From: CAXMQS01 sp964195995
GTDB lineage: Bacteria; Actinomycetota; Acidimicrobiia; Spongiisociales; JAOTWH01
NCBI GenBank assembly: GCA_964195995.1
Contig: CAXMQS010000031.1
Coordinates: 95,122-159,121 of the forward strand
Direction: 5' to 3'
DNA length: 64,000 nucleotides
The notes beneath the pieces are model-generated. The model made no database searches. It was not told the origin of the DNA and worked only from the letters and a program-made list of their open reading frames with translations. The position numbers and the translations under genes are program-made. This document shows positions 41,663 to 50,891 of the stretch, in pieces; within the stretch, counting starts at the first letter, position 1; each line of letters begins with the position of its first letter.

Positions 41663-42799
41663 CTACAGCTCGTCGACGCGGCCTGCGAGGTCGATGATGG
41701 TCCAGGCCATGCCGAGTGCACCGTCGCGGATGCAGGCAACGCCGTCTTCGGTGATGGTCTTGGCGGCGAACTCCCTCTCGTGGTTGCCGGGACCGCCCGT
41801 GTGCAGGTCGAGCATCGGGTGGATCGATGGCACCACCTGGCTGACATTGCCCATATCGGTGGAGCCGACCTCCTCGATGGGCAGATCGGAACCTCTCTGC
41901 ATAGGACGGCCCAGGGACTCGGTGTTGGCGGCGTACAGCTCGAGCAGCAGAGGATTGTGTGTCAACGCCTCGTAGGGATGGCCCATGTCGGACACCTTGA
42001 GCTCACATCCGGTGGCCTTGGCGGCCGCTTCGAAGCAGGCGATGACCTTTGGCCTGAGTTGTGCCAGGCGTTCGTTGGTGTCAGAACGGATGTACCAGGA
42101 CATCGTCGTCAGGGACGGAATGACGTTGGGCGCCTTGCCACCGTATGTGATCGTTCCGTGAACCCTGTCCAGGGCGTATAGGGCCTGGCGAAGCATGGAC
42201 ACGTTGTTGTAGGCCTGGACGGCAGCGTCGAGGGCGTTGATGCCCTGCTGCGGGAAGCCAGAGGCGTGAGCCTCGTGCCCATGGAACTCGATGTCGACGT
42301 GTGAGACTGCGAGCACCCGCGTGTCGAGGGTGTCTGCGGTGGCAGGATGGATCATCATGGCGGCCGCGGCACCCTCAAAGGCTCCTGCCTTGATGAGATC
42401 GACCTTGCCGCCGAACGCCTCCTCGGCGGGTGTCCCCAGGACGGTCACGCGGATTCCGAGCTCGTCGGCGAGGTCTCTCACGGCAACGCCGGCGCCGAGG
42501 GCGGCGGTGGCGATGATGTTGTGGCCACAGGCATGGCCTACCTCGGGCAACGCGTCGTACTCGGCGCAGATGATGACCTCGGGGCCGGTGCTTCCCGCTC
42601 TCGCCGCGAACGCGGTATCGAGGCCAAACGCCGGGTACTCGACCTCGAAGCCCTGCGACCCGAGGAACTCAACGATCCGAGCAGACGACCTGTGCTCCTG
42701 GTGGCCGATCTCGGGGTTGTCGTACAGCCAGCGATTGATCTCGACTAGCTCGGGGGCGACTTCGTCGAAAGCAGCCTCAGCGGTCTTCTTCAGATCCAC
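41663..42799 (-). CDS. M20 family amidohydrolase (AbgB/p-aminobenzoyl-glutamate-hydrolase-like)
   Basis: A 378-residue metallopeptidase of the M20D branch. Zinc-site motifs are HACGHN near residue 100, TPAEEAFGGK near 132, and HP and the C-terminal HTGGPGNH. A small dimerisation domain is inserted after HGHEAHASGFP. GTG 42799 has AAGGAGG 6 bases upstream. Substrates of the family are N-acyl amino acids, indole-acetyl or aminobenzoyl conjugates; the precise one is unknown. Confidence 0.88.
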   Translation of the reverse strand: MDLKKTAEAAFDEVAPELVEINRWLYDNPEIGHQEHRSSARIVEFLGSQGFEVEYPAFGLDTAFAARAGSTGPEVIICAEYDALPEVGHACGHNIIATAALGAGVAVRDLADELGIRVTVLGTPAEEAFGGKVDLIKAGAFEGAAAAMMIHPATADTLDTRVLAVSHVDIEFHGHEAHASGFPQQGINALDAAVQAYNNVSMLRQALYALDRVHGTITYGGKAPNVIPSLTTMSWYIRSDTNERLAQLRPKVIACFEAAAKATGCELKVSDMGHPYEALTHNPLLLELYAANTESLGRPMQRGSDLPIEEVGSTDMGNVSQVVPSIHPMLDLHTGGPGNHEREFAAKTITEDGVACIRDGALGMAWTIIDLAGRVDEL

Positions 42800-42903
42800 A
42801 CCTGTCCTCCTTGCGCCTGGAGCGAATCTACAGGGCAATCGCGGGCCCGGTCATCGCCGGGGAATCCCTAGAGGAAGACGGTTCGCCTGCCGATACTCCG
42901 GGG

Positions 42904-43134
42904 ATGGGCAAGCGCAGAACCAGGAGACGACGCCGGGGTTACGCCCTTCGGCTTCCGACCGGCGAGATCAATACGCCGGTCAAGACGTGGTGGATGCGCC
43001 AGGCACAGCCAGCGGACGCTCCCAATGAGGAAACTGCTCCCGAGAAGGAACCCGCTCCGGAGAAGGAACCCGCTCCCGGGAAGCGAGCTGCCGCCAAGAG
43101 GCGCACTGCCTCTAAAAAGGAAAGAGCTGCCTAG
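42904..43134 (+). CDS. Small basic protein with Lys/Ala/Pro-rich tail
   Basis: A 76-residue protein starting with KRRTRRRRRG, a short possible folded part (YALRLPTGEINTPVKTWW) and a tail with imperfect EKEPAP repeats followed by AKRR and SKK, like bacterial histone-H1-like tails. Nucleic-acid or ribosome binding is plausible. ATG 42904 has no ribosome-binding site. It ends 6 bases from the convergent SPFH gene. No family recognised. Confidence 0.55.
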   Translation: MGKRRTRRRRRGYALRLPTGEINTPVKTWWMRQAQPADAPNEETAPEKEPAPEKEPAPGKRAAAKRRTASKKERAA

Positions 43135-43140
43135 CCGCGT

Positions 43141-44064
43141 CTAGGAGCCGTCGGCTCCGTCACCGTCGGTGAAGATCTCCTTGATGGCTCCGAGCGAGCC
43201 CAAGATCCCCGACATCTCCATCGGCAAGAAGAGCTTCGTCGCCTTGCCGTCGGCGATCTCGCTCAACGCGGAGAGATACTGAATCGCAATGAGGTCCGGT
43301 GTCGGGTCGCCGGCGTGGATGGCGTTGAACACACGCTCAATGGCTTGCCCTTCACCCTCGGCCACCGTGAGCTTCTGGAACTTCTCGGCGGTGGCGACCT
43401 CTTTGATGGCCTCCGCCCGCCCCTGGGCCTCGAGAACCTGGGCCTCCTTGAAACCCTCGGCCTTGAGGATCTGCGACCGCTTCTGCCCTTCAGCCTCGGT
43501 GACAACAGCGCGCCTTTCCCGCTCCGCCTTCATCTGACGGTGCATGGCTTCGGTGACATCGGGCGGTGGCTCGATCCGCTGGATCTCGACACGAACAACC
43601 TTGGTGCCCCACACATCGGTGGCATCGTCGAGTATCTCACGCAGCTGGGTGTTGATGGTCTCCCGCGAGGTCAAAGCGCCGTCCAGCTGGAGGTCGCCGA
43701 TGATGTTCCTGAGGTTGGTCTGGGCCAGCTTGGTGGCGGCCACGATGAAGCTGGCAACGTTGTACTTCAGCTTCACCGGGTCCGTCGCCTGGTAGTAGAC
43801 AACGGCGTCGACGGTCACGACAACGTTGTCCTTGGTGATGACCTCTTGCGGCGGGACGTCGACAACCTGCTCACGCATGTCGACCCGTTGGACCCGCTCA
43901 ATGAACGGCAGGATGAAGTTGAGCCCGGGATCGATGGTTCGGGCGTATCGCCCGAACCGCTCGACGAGGCCCTTCTCGAACTGTCGAACGATCTTTGCCG
44001 CGGCAGCGACGGTCGCGATGACCACCACTACGAAAACGATCAGGACGATTACGCCAGGTTCCAT
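43141..44064 (-). CDS. SPFH/stomatin-like membrane protein
   Basis: A 307-residue SPFH (band 7) protein: N-terminal helix (IVLIVFVVVVIATVAAAAKIV), SPFH domain with ERFGRYARTIDPGLNFILPF and MREQVVDVPPQEVITKDN, then a long charged coiled coil (KAERERRAVVTEAEGQ) and oligomerisation tail. It forms an operon with the NfeD-like gene upstream, the usual pair in membrane-microdomain maintenance. ATG with GGGAG site. Confidence 0.92.
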   Translation of the reverse strand: MEPGVIVLIVFVVVVIATVAAAAKIVRQFEKGLVERFGRYARTIDPGLNFILPFIERVQRVDMREQVVDVPPQEVITKDNVVVTVDAVVYYQATDPVKLKYNVASFIVAATKLAQTNLRNIIGDLQLDGALTSRETINTQLREILDDATDVWGTKVVRVEIQRIEPPPDVTEAMHRQMKAERERRAVVTEAEGQKRSQILKAEGFKEAQVLEAQGRAEAIKEVATAEKFQKLTVAEGEGQAIERVFNAIHAGDPTPDLIAIQYLSALSEIADGKATKLFLPMEMSGILGSLGAIKEIFTDGDGADGS

Positions 44065-44085
44065 GATTCTCCCTTTGAGTGACTC

Positions 44086-44520
44086 TTATTCGACGGGCTC
44101 GACGAGTAGCCGCGATCCGACAACACCGACGATGCGGACCTCTGTGCCGGCGCTGATGGGATCGCCCTCGGTGGTGGCCCGCCATTCTTCGGTGTCCATG
44201 CGGACCCGGCCCGCAGCGGCAACGCGATCGATGTCCTCGAGAACGAGAGCCGTCTTGTCCACGAAGCGGTTGGCGCCGACCGGGTGCTGCTCGGCCCTGT
44301 CCTTCTTGGCGTACATCTGCAGCAAGACCAACGACACCAGGGACACGATGATGAAGACGGTCCACTGGACAATTGTGGAGGCCCCGAACCAGGCGAGCAG
44401 GAAGGCAACGATGCCACCGACGGCGAACGGAAGAATGAAGAAGCCGGCCGTCACGATCTCGGCGACTCCCATGACGGCAGCAAAGCCCAACCAGATCCAA
44501 CGCCAGGTCTCGTTGTCCAT
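44086..44520 (-). CDS. NfeD-like membrane protein
   Basis: A 144-residue protein with three or four membrane helices (LGFAAVMGVAEIVTAGFFILPFAVGGIVAFLL and a further one) and a C-terminal OB-fold domain (GNRFVDKTALVLEDID-type start, EEWRATTEGDPISAGTEVRIVGVVGSRLLVEPV). It is the short NfeD type partnering the SPFH protein downstream. ATG 44520 with GAGAGGAAAG. Confidence 0.88.
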   Translation of the reverse strand: MDNETWRWIWLGFAAVMGVAEIVTAGFFILPFAVGGIVAFLLAWFGASTIVQWTVFIIVSLVSLVLLQMYAKKDRAEQHPVGANRFVDKTALVLEDIDRVAAAGRVRMDTEEWRATTEGDPISAGTEVRIVGVVGSRLLVEPVE

Positions 44521-44643
44521 GCGTCTCTTTCCTCTCGGTCTTGGGCCATTGTACCGGGATTTGGGAGTCCCTCTGAGGGTCGTCCCGACGCGGTCGCGCT
44601 GGCTGGTGTAGATTCGAAGTGCTCAACAGAGAGGGGAATTCCT

Positions 44644-45042
44644 ATGAGCGAGCATCCCAACATCGAGTTGTCGCGGCGCGGTTACGCCGCCTTCGGAACG
44701 GGGGACATGGCAACTCTGACCGAGCTGATCGCAGATGATGCGGTGTGGCACGTTGGGGGGCGCAACCCCTTGAGCGGCGACTACGAGGGCCGCGAGGCCA
44801 TCTTCGGGTTCTTCGGCGAACTAGGGCAACGCAGCGAGGGCACCTTCGCCATCGAGATCCACGACATCCTCGCCAACGACGAGCACACGGTCGTGCTGAC
44901 GTCGTTGAACGCCGGCGGGTCCCACGGCAAGACCCTGTCCACCCACACTTCGGACGTCTCCCATATCCGAAACGGCCAGATAGTGGAGTTCTGGAGCTTC
45001 ACCCAAGACCCCTATGCCTGGGACGAATACCTGAACGACTAG
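44644..45042 (+). CDS. SnoaL/NTF2-like protein (paralogue of 8882-9271)
   Basis: A 132-residue NTF2-fold protein: IELSRRGYAAFGTGDMATL, AVWHVGGRNPLSG, DILANDEHTVVL and HIRNGQIVEFWSF. The order and several motifs match the protein at 8882-9271. A binding or isomerase role is possible. ATG 44644 has GAGGGGAA upstream. Confidence 0.85.
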   Translation: MSEHPNIELSRRGYAAFGTGDMATLTELIADDAVWHVGGRNPLSGDYEGREAIFGFFGELGQRSEGTFAIEIHDILANDEHTVVLTSLNAGGSHGKTLSTHTSDVSHIRNGQIVEFWSFTQDPYAWDEYLND

Positions 45043-45181
45043 TCACCCGGCGCGCCACGCCGAGCACTCTCAGGGGCGTCACAAGATGCCGACAAACCCT
45101 GCAACTCAGAGCGATCTTCGGTGTCTAAGGACCGACTAGATTCGCTTCCGTAACTCGGGGGTATAGGAGGAAGAGAGCACA

Positions 45182-45568
45182 ATGCTCAAGGAATTCAAGG
45201 AGTTCGCCTTTGGCGGAACCCTGGTCGAGTCGGCCGTTGCTTTCGTCATGGCCATCGCCGCTGCGGCGTTGATCGGTTCGCTGGTCGAACACGTGATCAC
45301 TCCGATCATTGCAGCCATATTCGGACAGTCGGATTTCTCCAGACTGACGATCGACATCGGCGATAGTGCCATCGCGTATGGGTCGTTCATCAACGCGCTC
45401 ATCACGTTCGTGTCCGTCGCTGCTGCGGTGTTCTTCTTCATCGTGAGGCCGTACAACAATTACAAGGCCGCCCGTGCCGCAGGCACCGGGCCCGAGCCTG
45501 AGGCAGCGCCACCCGAGGACATCGCGCTGCTGCGTGAGATCCGCGACGGATTGGCTCGCCGCAACTAG
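45182..45568 (+). CDS. mscL: Large-conductance mechanosensitive channel
   Basis: A 128-residue MscL: N-terminal amphipathic LKEFKEFAFGG, TM1 with VAFVMAIAAAALIGSLV, periplasmic loop, TM2 (FINALITFVSVAAAVFFFIV) and the C-terminal helical bundle ending in REIRDGLARRN. It opens on membrane tension to release solutes. AGGAGG is 11 bases upstream of the ATG. Confidence 0.95.
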   Translation: MLKEFKEFAFGGTLVESAVAFVMAIAAAALIGSLVEHVITPIIAAIFGQSDFSRLTIDIGDSAIAYGSFINALITFVSVAAAVFFFIVRPYNNYKAARAAGTGPEPEAAPPEDIALLREIRDGLARRN

Positions 45569-45584
45569 CAAGACCACCTAGTGC

Positions 45585-45613
45585 ACGAAGGAGCCCACGG
45601 CAGGCTCCTTCGT
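45585..45613. terminator. Hairpin between convergent mscL and rsgA
   Basis: An 11-base-pair perfect stem (ACGAAGGAGCC with GGCTCCTTCGT) and a 7-base loop CACGGCA. There is no clear T-run, but its place between two converging stops fits a terminator. Confidence 0.6.
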
Positions 45614-45618
45614 CGCGT

Positions 45619-46713
45619 CTACCACTCGTCGAGGTTCTTCTTGGACTTGCGAATGCGCTTGGACAACTGCTTGATCTCGGCATTGCGGGCTCTGGCGTCC
45701 GTGCGGGCAGCCTCGAACGCCATCTCCCTGAGCAGCCCCTGATAGCTGGCCCACCTCGCCTTCTCCAGCTCGCCAGATGCCAGCGCCTCCTTGACGGCAC
45801 AACCAGGCTCGGCCTCATGGCTGCAGTCTCGGAAGCGGCACAGCTCGAAGAGATCCTCGACGTCCGCATAGGACTGCTCGAGGCCGGTTCGATCGCCGAG
45901 CATCGACACCGCCCGCAGGCCCGGTGTGTCGATGAGCACCGCACCGGATGGCAGTGGCACCAGATGCCGTGAGGTGGTCGTGTGCTTGCCCATGCTGTCG
46001 CCCTCACGGGTGTCGCCCGTCTCTTGGACCTCGTTGCCGGCCAGCATGTTGATGAGGGTGCTCTTGCCGGCGCCCGACTCGCCGACGAGGCCGACGGTGT
46101 GGCCCTGGAGTAGGTAAGGAGCAAGCTGGTGGATCCCGGCACCGGTAGTACTGCTCACCGGCACGATGTCGACGTCCCTGACAACGTTGGCGACCTTGTC
46201 GATCGCTTCCAGCAGATCGATGGCAGCGTCGTCCGTGCCTTCGAGGTCAGACTTGGTGAGCACCACCACGGGGACGGCTCCGGCGTCCAAAGTGATGAGA
46301 CACAGCCGCTCGACGCGTCCGACCTTATGTGGTCGGTCGAGGCCGTGAAGGATGAACATCGTGTCGACGTTGGCAACCAGCACCTGCTCGCCGGTCTCAG
46401 ATGGATCGAGCCTCTTGATCGCCGAGCGCCGCGGCAGTACCGCCTCGACCACTAGCCCATGGCCGGGCTCAGGCCGCACCGCCACCCAATCGCCGGTCAC
46501 CGGCTGGCTGTCCATCCACGCCTGATCGCGCTCGCCGCCCACGGAGTAGCAGCGCTCGACGCCGGTGGCAACGGCAACCATGTAGCCGCCGCGGTCGACG
46601 CGAACGATGCGAGCGAGTAGTGCTCCTGGCGGGAGCGAATCGAATTGGGACTGGACCTCTGCGGTCCACCCGTACCTAGAAAGGACGGAATCAGCTGTCG
46701 GTGTTTGGCTCAA
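45619..46713 (-). CDS. rsgA: Small-subunit-biogenesis GTPase RsgA
   Basis: About 364 residues, a circularly permuted GTPase that matures the 30S subunit. G4 VLTKSD near residue 155 precedes G1 GESGAGKSTLIN near 215 and G3 DTPG, the permuted order; an N-terminal OB domain and a C-terminal zinc knuckle (CRFRDCSHEAEPGCAV) complete it. TTG 46713 is preferred (AGGAG about 9 bases upstream); TTG 46722 is in frame but directly adjacent to that site. Confidence 0.95.
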   Translation of the reverse strand: MSQTPTADSVLSRYGWTAEVQSQFDSLPPGALLARIVRVDRGGYMVAVATGVERCYSVGGERDQAWMDSQPVTGDWVAVRPEPGHGLVVEAVLPRRSAIKRLDPSETGEQVLVANVDTMFILHGLDRPHKVGRVERLCLITLDAGAVPVVVLTKSDLEGTDDAAIDLLEAIDKVANVVRDVDIVPVSSTTGAGIHQLAPYLLQGHTVGLVGESGAGKSTLINMLAGNEVQETGDTREGDSMGKHTTTSRHLVPLPSGAVLIDTPGLRAVSMLGDRTGLEQSYADVEDLFELCRFRDCSHEAEPGCAVKEALASGELEKARWASYQGLLREMAFEAARTDARARNAEIKQLSKRIRKSKKNLDEW

Positions 46714-46946
46714 CCTGGTCAACTCCTGGGAACATGGGAACCCCCAGGCATCGTCGCCATTAAGGCAGGTCGACGACCAGGAGCACCCGGGCTGTGGTGC
46801 AAGCGGCGCGCGGCTCCGAGACGGGTCTCATCGGGTCTCCTTTCGTTGTCGACGAGGTTCCAGCATACGGGAAACCGCCAACGGCGGCTGGAATACTGGA
46901 TGGCGGAGGGGGTTTCACCTACTGAATACCTGAGGAGACATCCGAA

Positions 46947-47264
46947 ATGCCCAAAGCTGTCTGGAATGGCGCTGTCATCGCTGAGTCAGAGGAAACCGTC
47001 GTCGTCGAAGGCAACCACTACTTCCCGCCCGAGTCGGTCAACCCCGAGTACCTCAAGAACTCCTCAGCGCAGACCGTTTGCCCGTGGAAAGGCCTCGCCA
47101 GTTACTACGACATCGAGGTCGACGGTAAGACCAACGAGCGCAGCGCTTGGTACTACCCCGAGCCGTCGCCCGCAGCAAGCAACATCAAGGACTACATCGC
47201 CTTTTGGAAGGGCGTCAAGGTCGAGGGCGGCTCCCGCTTGGCCGGCCTTTTCCGCAAGAGCTGA
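46947..47264 (+). CDS. DUF427 family protein
   Basis: A 105-residue DUF427 protein, recognised by the IAESEETVVVEGNHYFP start, TVCPWKGLASYYDI and the AWYYPEPSPAASNIKDYIAFW block. Function unknown; often near redox or stress genes. ATG with GAGGAG. The 224-base gap before it (46723-46946) holds no gene that I can support. Confidence 0.92.
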   Translation: MPKAVWNGAVIAESEETVVVEGNHYFPPESVNPEYLKNSSAQTVCPWKGLASYYDIEVDGKTNERSAWYYPEPSPAASNIKDYIAFWKGVKVEGGSRLAGLFRKS

Positions 47265-47270
47265 CCAGGT

Positions 47271-47623
47271 CTAGTCGCCACGCTCGTCGCTGAAAGTGGC
47301 GACGAAACCGTCAATCAGTTCCAGTTTCTCTGCAGCCAGCCGCGCCCCGGGGTGCAACAGCAGGTATCCCCCTGCGGCATCTCACCGTCTTTGACCGATT
47401 CGGCCGATTCTGCGAAGTGCCCCTCGTTGGGGTCGTACTCGCTGTAGTTGAGCTCGTCGCGGCCACTTTCGACGCCGCTCAGGATCCTCCACGAGGTGGG
47501 GGCGATGTTCGAGTGGTCGCGCCCGAAAGGGACCAGCTGGATGATCACGAACAGGCCGGCGGCGCCAAGGGCCACATTCCTCACCCACCAACGCCATCCC
47601 CGGCTCCGCCATCCTGTATTCAC
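47271..47623 (-). pseudogene. Broken haem-binding-domain protein (CxxCH region deleted, frameshifted)
   Basis: The N-terminus (membrane helix then LVPFGRDHSN) and middle (IAPTSWRILSGVESGRDELNYSEYD and ESVKDGEMP) match haem-binding-domain proteins (PF14376 type), but the CxDCHSNE haem segment that normally lies between RDH(S/T)N and (N)IAP is missing. After GEMP the reading frame shifts: the annotated frame runs into TCCCTPGRGW, while another frame encodes GYLLLHPGARLAAEKLELID, the expected family C-terminus, ending at 47271. GTG 47623 keeps a TAATCT box 6 bases upstream. Confidence 0.7.
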
Positions 47624-47703
47624 GGGTGCAGATTATTTCCGACGCATTCTCGCGCGTCCCCTCGACCCGCGCGCCGCGGGTCGAGCTCAGCTAAATTGGG
47701 CCA

Positions 47704-48492
47704 GTGAACGAGCTGCGTCGGGCCAGACCACTCATCGCTGCCATCGGATTGGTGGTAGTCATGGCTTCTCCTGCTGCCGCCTTCTCTGCGAGCCCGGTAC
47801 AGCAAGGAGAGTCGTCGAGCACGACTATCTACTTGTGCACTTCGCAGACGCCGTCGTTGTTCCAGGCGAGCCCGCCTCCAGGCCTTGCGGTTTCGTTCTC
47901 GACGCCGGCCAGCTCCTCGTCAGAGGATTGCGCCCTCCTGTGGACTGTCACCATGACCATCGCCGCTGCCGTTGACATCACTCCCGATACCTACAACTTC
48001 GCAATCTCCTCTGGAAGTCTGTATTCCGACAACGTCGCCGTGGTCGTACAGCCGCAGACCCCGCCCACCACCACCAGCACAACTACAACGACAACACGCC
48101 CGCCGGCTACTACCTCCACGACCCGACCGCCAGCCACCACGACCTCCTCGACAACCAGCACAACGCTGCCTCCGACAACGACCACCAGTAGCGCGACCAC
48201 GTCGACCAGCACAACGACCACCAGCACGACCACGCCGACAACCACCACGGTCCCGACGACGGTGACGCCTACCACCGCGGCGCCGACAACGTCTCCGCCA
48301 GCAACCGAGCCGCCCAACCAGGAACTTGGAGCCCCCGGCGCTGCTATCGATCCCAGCAACGACCTGCCGCTGGGGGTGGTGCTGCCTCTCGTCGCCGGGG
48401 CCCTCGTGCTCGTTGGCATAGGTGCCCTCGTCGCGGCCCGTCGGCGCCGCTTTACGCCAGGATCTAAGGGCTCGTTTAGCGAAAAGGGCTAG
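47704..48492 (+). CDS. Secreted/surface protein with Thr/Pro-rich stalk and C-terminal anchor
   Basis: A 262-residue protein: signal peptide, a small beta-rich domain of about 90 residues with two Cys, then about 90 residues of Thr, Ser and Pro (mucin-like, probably glycosylated), and a C-terminal helix (LPLVAGALVLVGIGALVA) with RRRR. There is no LPXTG motif. GTG 47704 follows TAAATT (47692-47697) by 6 bases. Its 3' end overlaps the convergent DUF3179 gene. Confidence 0.75.
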   Translation: MNELRRARPLIAAIGLVVVMASPAAAFSASPVQQGESSSTTIYLCTSQTPSLFQASPPPGLAVSFSTPASSSSEDCALLWTVTMTIAAAVDITPDTYNFAISSGSLYSDNVAVVVQPQTPPTTTSTTTTTTRPPATTSTTRPPATTTSSTTSTTLPPTTTTSSATTSTSTTTTSTTTPTTTTVPTTVTPTTAAPTTSPPATEPPNQELGAPGAAIDPSNDLPLGVVLPLVAGALVLVGIGALVAARRRRFTPGSKGSFSEKG

Positions 48493-49952
48493 CTGAGGGG
48501 CGCCGCCCAAAGCACGGTGTCTGGATGAAACTGTGACCAAGCGAACCAGAAGGCCTCGTGGCCAACAACGTCAGCCCCGGCAGCATCTATCGCCCGCAGA
48601 CCTGAGCCATCGCTGACAACGACGACGCCGAGAGCCTCCACCGAGCCGCCTGCTTCCAGCTGAGCCCGGGCGTCTACGACGGAGAACGCTATCGGCGTCC
48701 CGTCGTCGGCGATCACACCAAGGACCTTCTCCTGAACGCCGAGGCGTTCGTCTACCTCGCCGACCGGGAAGATAGGGCCGTTGTCATCGCGGTCGCCGAG
48801 TGGGTCAAGTGGGTAGTCGCGTCCGATACCGCCGTCCTCGGCAACGATCGTGGTGTCAGGGTGGGCCAGCTTCCAGTCACCCCAGGTGGAGATGACCAGC
48901 GACGTCTGCTCCAGCTCGATGCCCTGCTCGCGCAACGGACCCGACACAGCAACTCCGGTGAAGGTGTCGAACACCGAAAAAGTGTTGCGGTCGAACATCA
49001 CCTTGTTGGATCGTGACAACAGCCCCGACGTTCGCAGCAACGGCGTCTCTCCCGAAGGGAGGTTGTCCGTGAAGTAGGCCTGCGCCGACCCACACAGCGT
49101 GCAGTAAGGGATGCCGACCCTGCGCCCGCCGACGGTGTCGTTCACCATCTCGTGGATCTCCATGATGTGCTTGGGATAGGCCCGTGACTCGCCGGCGATC
49201 GTGACCCCGAAGACCACCCGGTCGTCGGCGTACCAGTCACCCCCGGCAGCGTCTGTGACCGCTGGATCGTCGAGGGCAGGGATGCAGCCTTCGGGACACG
49301 GATTGGGATCGCCAAGCAACCTGGCGTCCATGGGCACACCACCCCAGGCCACGTGCCGCCAGTCGATATCGGCGTCGGCGTCGTCAAAGAACGGCTGCCA
49401 TCTGGGCTCGATCAGCAGGAACAGCTGAGCCTTCCAGTCCCGGTACCCCTCCAACGCCGGCAGGTCCCAGGCGATGAGGTGATCCAAGATAGACAGCCCC
49501 GGACTCAGCGCCGCAACGGGGTCGTCGTCGAGCGCTGCCCCCGTCAGGCGTTCGAAGGCATTCAGCGAGATGCTGCGGGCGTTGCCGGCGCCGAGAACGG
49601 AGAGCAGGTCGGCGAGCAGCCACGTTGCCCTGGCGTCTCCAAGTTCGGCGATCTGGTCGATGGCCGCAATGTCGTATGCGGTCGTCAGGGTGGAGAACAA
49701 GGAGTCGAGGGCCTCGACCAAGGCGGGCTCGGGAGGGCCGGAAGGCACCGCAGGAGCGTCGGGGAAGGCGAAGCCGAGCTGGTTGCGAATCGAAGCATTC
49801 GTGGCCGGCGGAATCAGGACCGGGTCGCCTTGGATGGTTGCCGGCGAGGTTGCCGTCGGGGACGCGGTGGTCAGCGTGGTCGAAACAATCGACTGAGTAC
49901 CGCCTCCGCAGGCGGCCAGGGCCACCGTCAGGATGAGGAAGCGACGCATCAT
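48489..49952 (-). CDS. DUF3179 lipoprotein
   Basis: A 487-residue lipoprotein (lipobox AAC). The first half is helical; the second is a DUF3179 domain with VFGVTIAGESRAYP, HEMVNDTVGG, IPYCTLCGSA and a TSGLLSRSNKVMFDR stretch. The paired CxxC suggests redox or metal binding. Members are extracellular and of unknown function. ATG 49952 (MMRRFL) is used rather than the longer frame. Confidence 0.88.
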   Translation of the reverse strand: MMRRFLILTVALAACGGGTQSIVSTTLTTASPTATSPATIQGDPVLIPPATNASIRNQLGFAFPDAPAVPSGPPEPALVEALDSLFSTLTTAYDIAAIDQIAELGDARATWLLADLLSVLGAGNARSISLNAFERLTGAALDDDPVAALSPGLSILDHLIAWDLPALEGYRDWKAQLFLLIEPRWQPFFDDADADIDWRHVAWGGVPMDARLLGDPNPCPEGCIPALDDPAVTDAAGGDWYADDRVVFGVTIAGESRAYPKHIMEIHEMVNDTVGGRRVGIPYCTLCGSAQAYFTDNLPSGETPLLRTSGLLSRSNKVMFDRNTFSVFDTFTGVAVSGPLREQGIELEQTSLVISTWGDWKLAHPDTTIVAEDGGIGRDYPLDPLGDRDDNGPIFPVGEVDERLGVQEKVLGVIADDGTPIAFSVVDARAQLEAGGSVEALGVVVVSDGSGLRAIDAAGADVVGHEAFWFAWSQFHPDTVLWAAPLS

Positions 49953-49984
49953 TAGGAAACGAACGGGCACGCCGTCGCGTTCCC

Positions 49985-50857
49985 TCAGAGAGCTGCCCAA
50001 CGGTGTGGTCGGTCTGCGAGGTTGCCCAGCCCGAGCTCTTCGCACAGCTCGGCATAGGGCTCATGGTGGACGCCGGGCCACTCCAGGTCCTCGGGGCCCT
50101 CCTCGAGCGGGACGTCGGTCCGTAGAAGAGCAAGGAAGCGAAAGAGCAGAGCGTCGCCCATGCCCTCGACCAGGGCGGAGGCCAGCCGACCCGAACTGCG
50201 CACTGGGACCTCCCATCTGGCGGCGTCGAGAGGAATGTGCTCGAGATGGCGATAGTGGCCAAGAACGGTCGAACTGGACTTGGCTCCCCACCCCGGCAGC
50301 CCCGGAAAGCCGTCTGCGGCGTCGCCGACCAGGGCCAGGTAGTCGGGGATGGACTCGGGGGCGACACCGAACTTCTCCCTGACCCCGGCGTCGTTCATGA
50401 AGACGCCCTTGCGGCGATCAAAGGTGACAACGTGATCGCCAACAACACACTGCGCCATGTCCTTGTCCGGAGAGAGCACAACTACCTGCTCTGCTTGCGG
50501 GGCGTAGCGGTAGGCGGCGGTGGCCATGGCATCGTCTGCTTCGAACTCGGTCATCGGCCACACGACGACGCCGAGAGCGCTCAGTGCCCTCTCGGCCAGC
50601 GGGAACTGTGAGAGCAGATCGGCCTCAACACCCTCGCCTGTCTTGTAGCCCGCGTAGAGGTCATTGCGGAACGACGGAATGGCGGTGTCGAAGGCTGCGG
50701 CAATGTGGGTGACGCCAGGCTCGGAGAGCAGGCTCAGGGTGCTGGCGATGATCCCCGCGGTGGCGCCGACCTCGCGCCCGTCGGGGGCAAAGCGCTTCGG
50801 AGCCCCGAAATAGGAACGGAACAGCTCGTAGGTGCCATCGAGGAGGTGAATCCGCAC
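49985..50857 (-). CDS. 5'-3' exonuclease (flap-endonuclease family)
   Basis: A 290-residue stand-alone FEN/PolA-type exonuclease. N-terminal MRIHLLDGTYELFRSYF with the first metal Asp, the arch region with FEADDAMAT, VVLSPDKDMAQCV, and the H3TH part GVAPESIPDYLALVGDAADGFPGLPGWG. GTG 50857 has a TAGGCT box 6 bases upstream. It processes flaps or RNA primers, or acts in repair beside polA. Confidence 0.9.
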   Translation of the reverse strand: MRIHLLDGTYELFRSYFGAPKRFAPDGREVGATAGIIASTLSLLSEPGVTHIAAAFDTAIPSFRNDLYAGYKTGEGVEADLLSQFPLAERALSALGVVVWPMTEFEADDAMATAAYRYAPQAEQVVVLSPDKDMAQCVVGDHVVTFDRRKGVFMNDAGVREKFGVAPESIPDYLALVGDAADGFPGLPGWGAKSSSTVLGHYRHLEHIPLDAARWEVPVRSSGRLASALVEGMGDALLFRFLALLRTDVPLEEGPEDLEWPGVHHEPYAELCEELGLGNLADRPHRWAAL

Positions 50858-50891
50858 GCCGCGAGCCTACCTGGAGCCTAGATGGCCCGGT

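Noticed and set aside
46723..46946. Possible RNA gene in the gap before DUF427
   Set aside because: I looked for tRNA-like arms and a TPsiC box and found none; only a short GAGAC/GTCTC inverted repeat is present.
48060..48300. Tandem DNA repeat of ACN/CCN codons
   Set aside because: It is inside the coding frame of the Thr/Pro-rich stalk of the surface protein, and is low-complexity coding sequence rather than a separate element.
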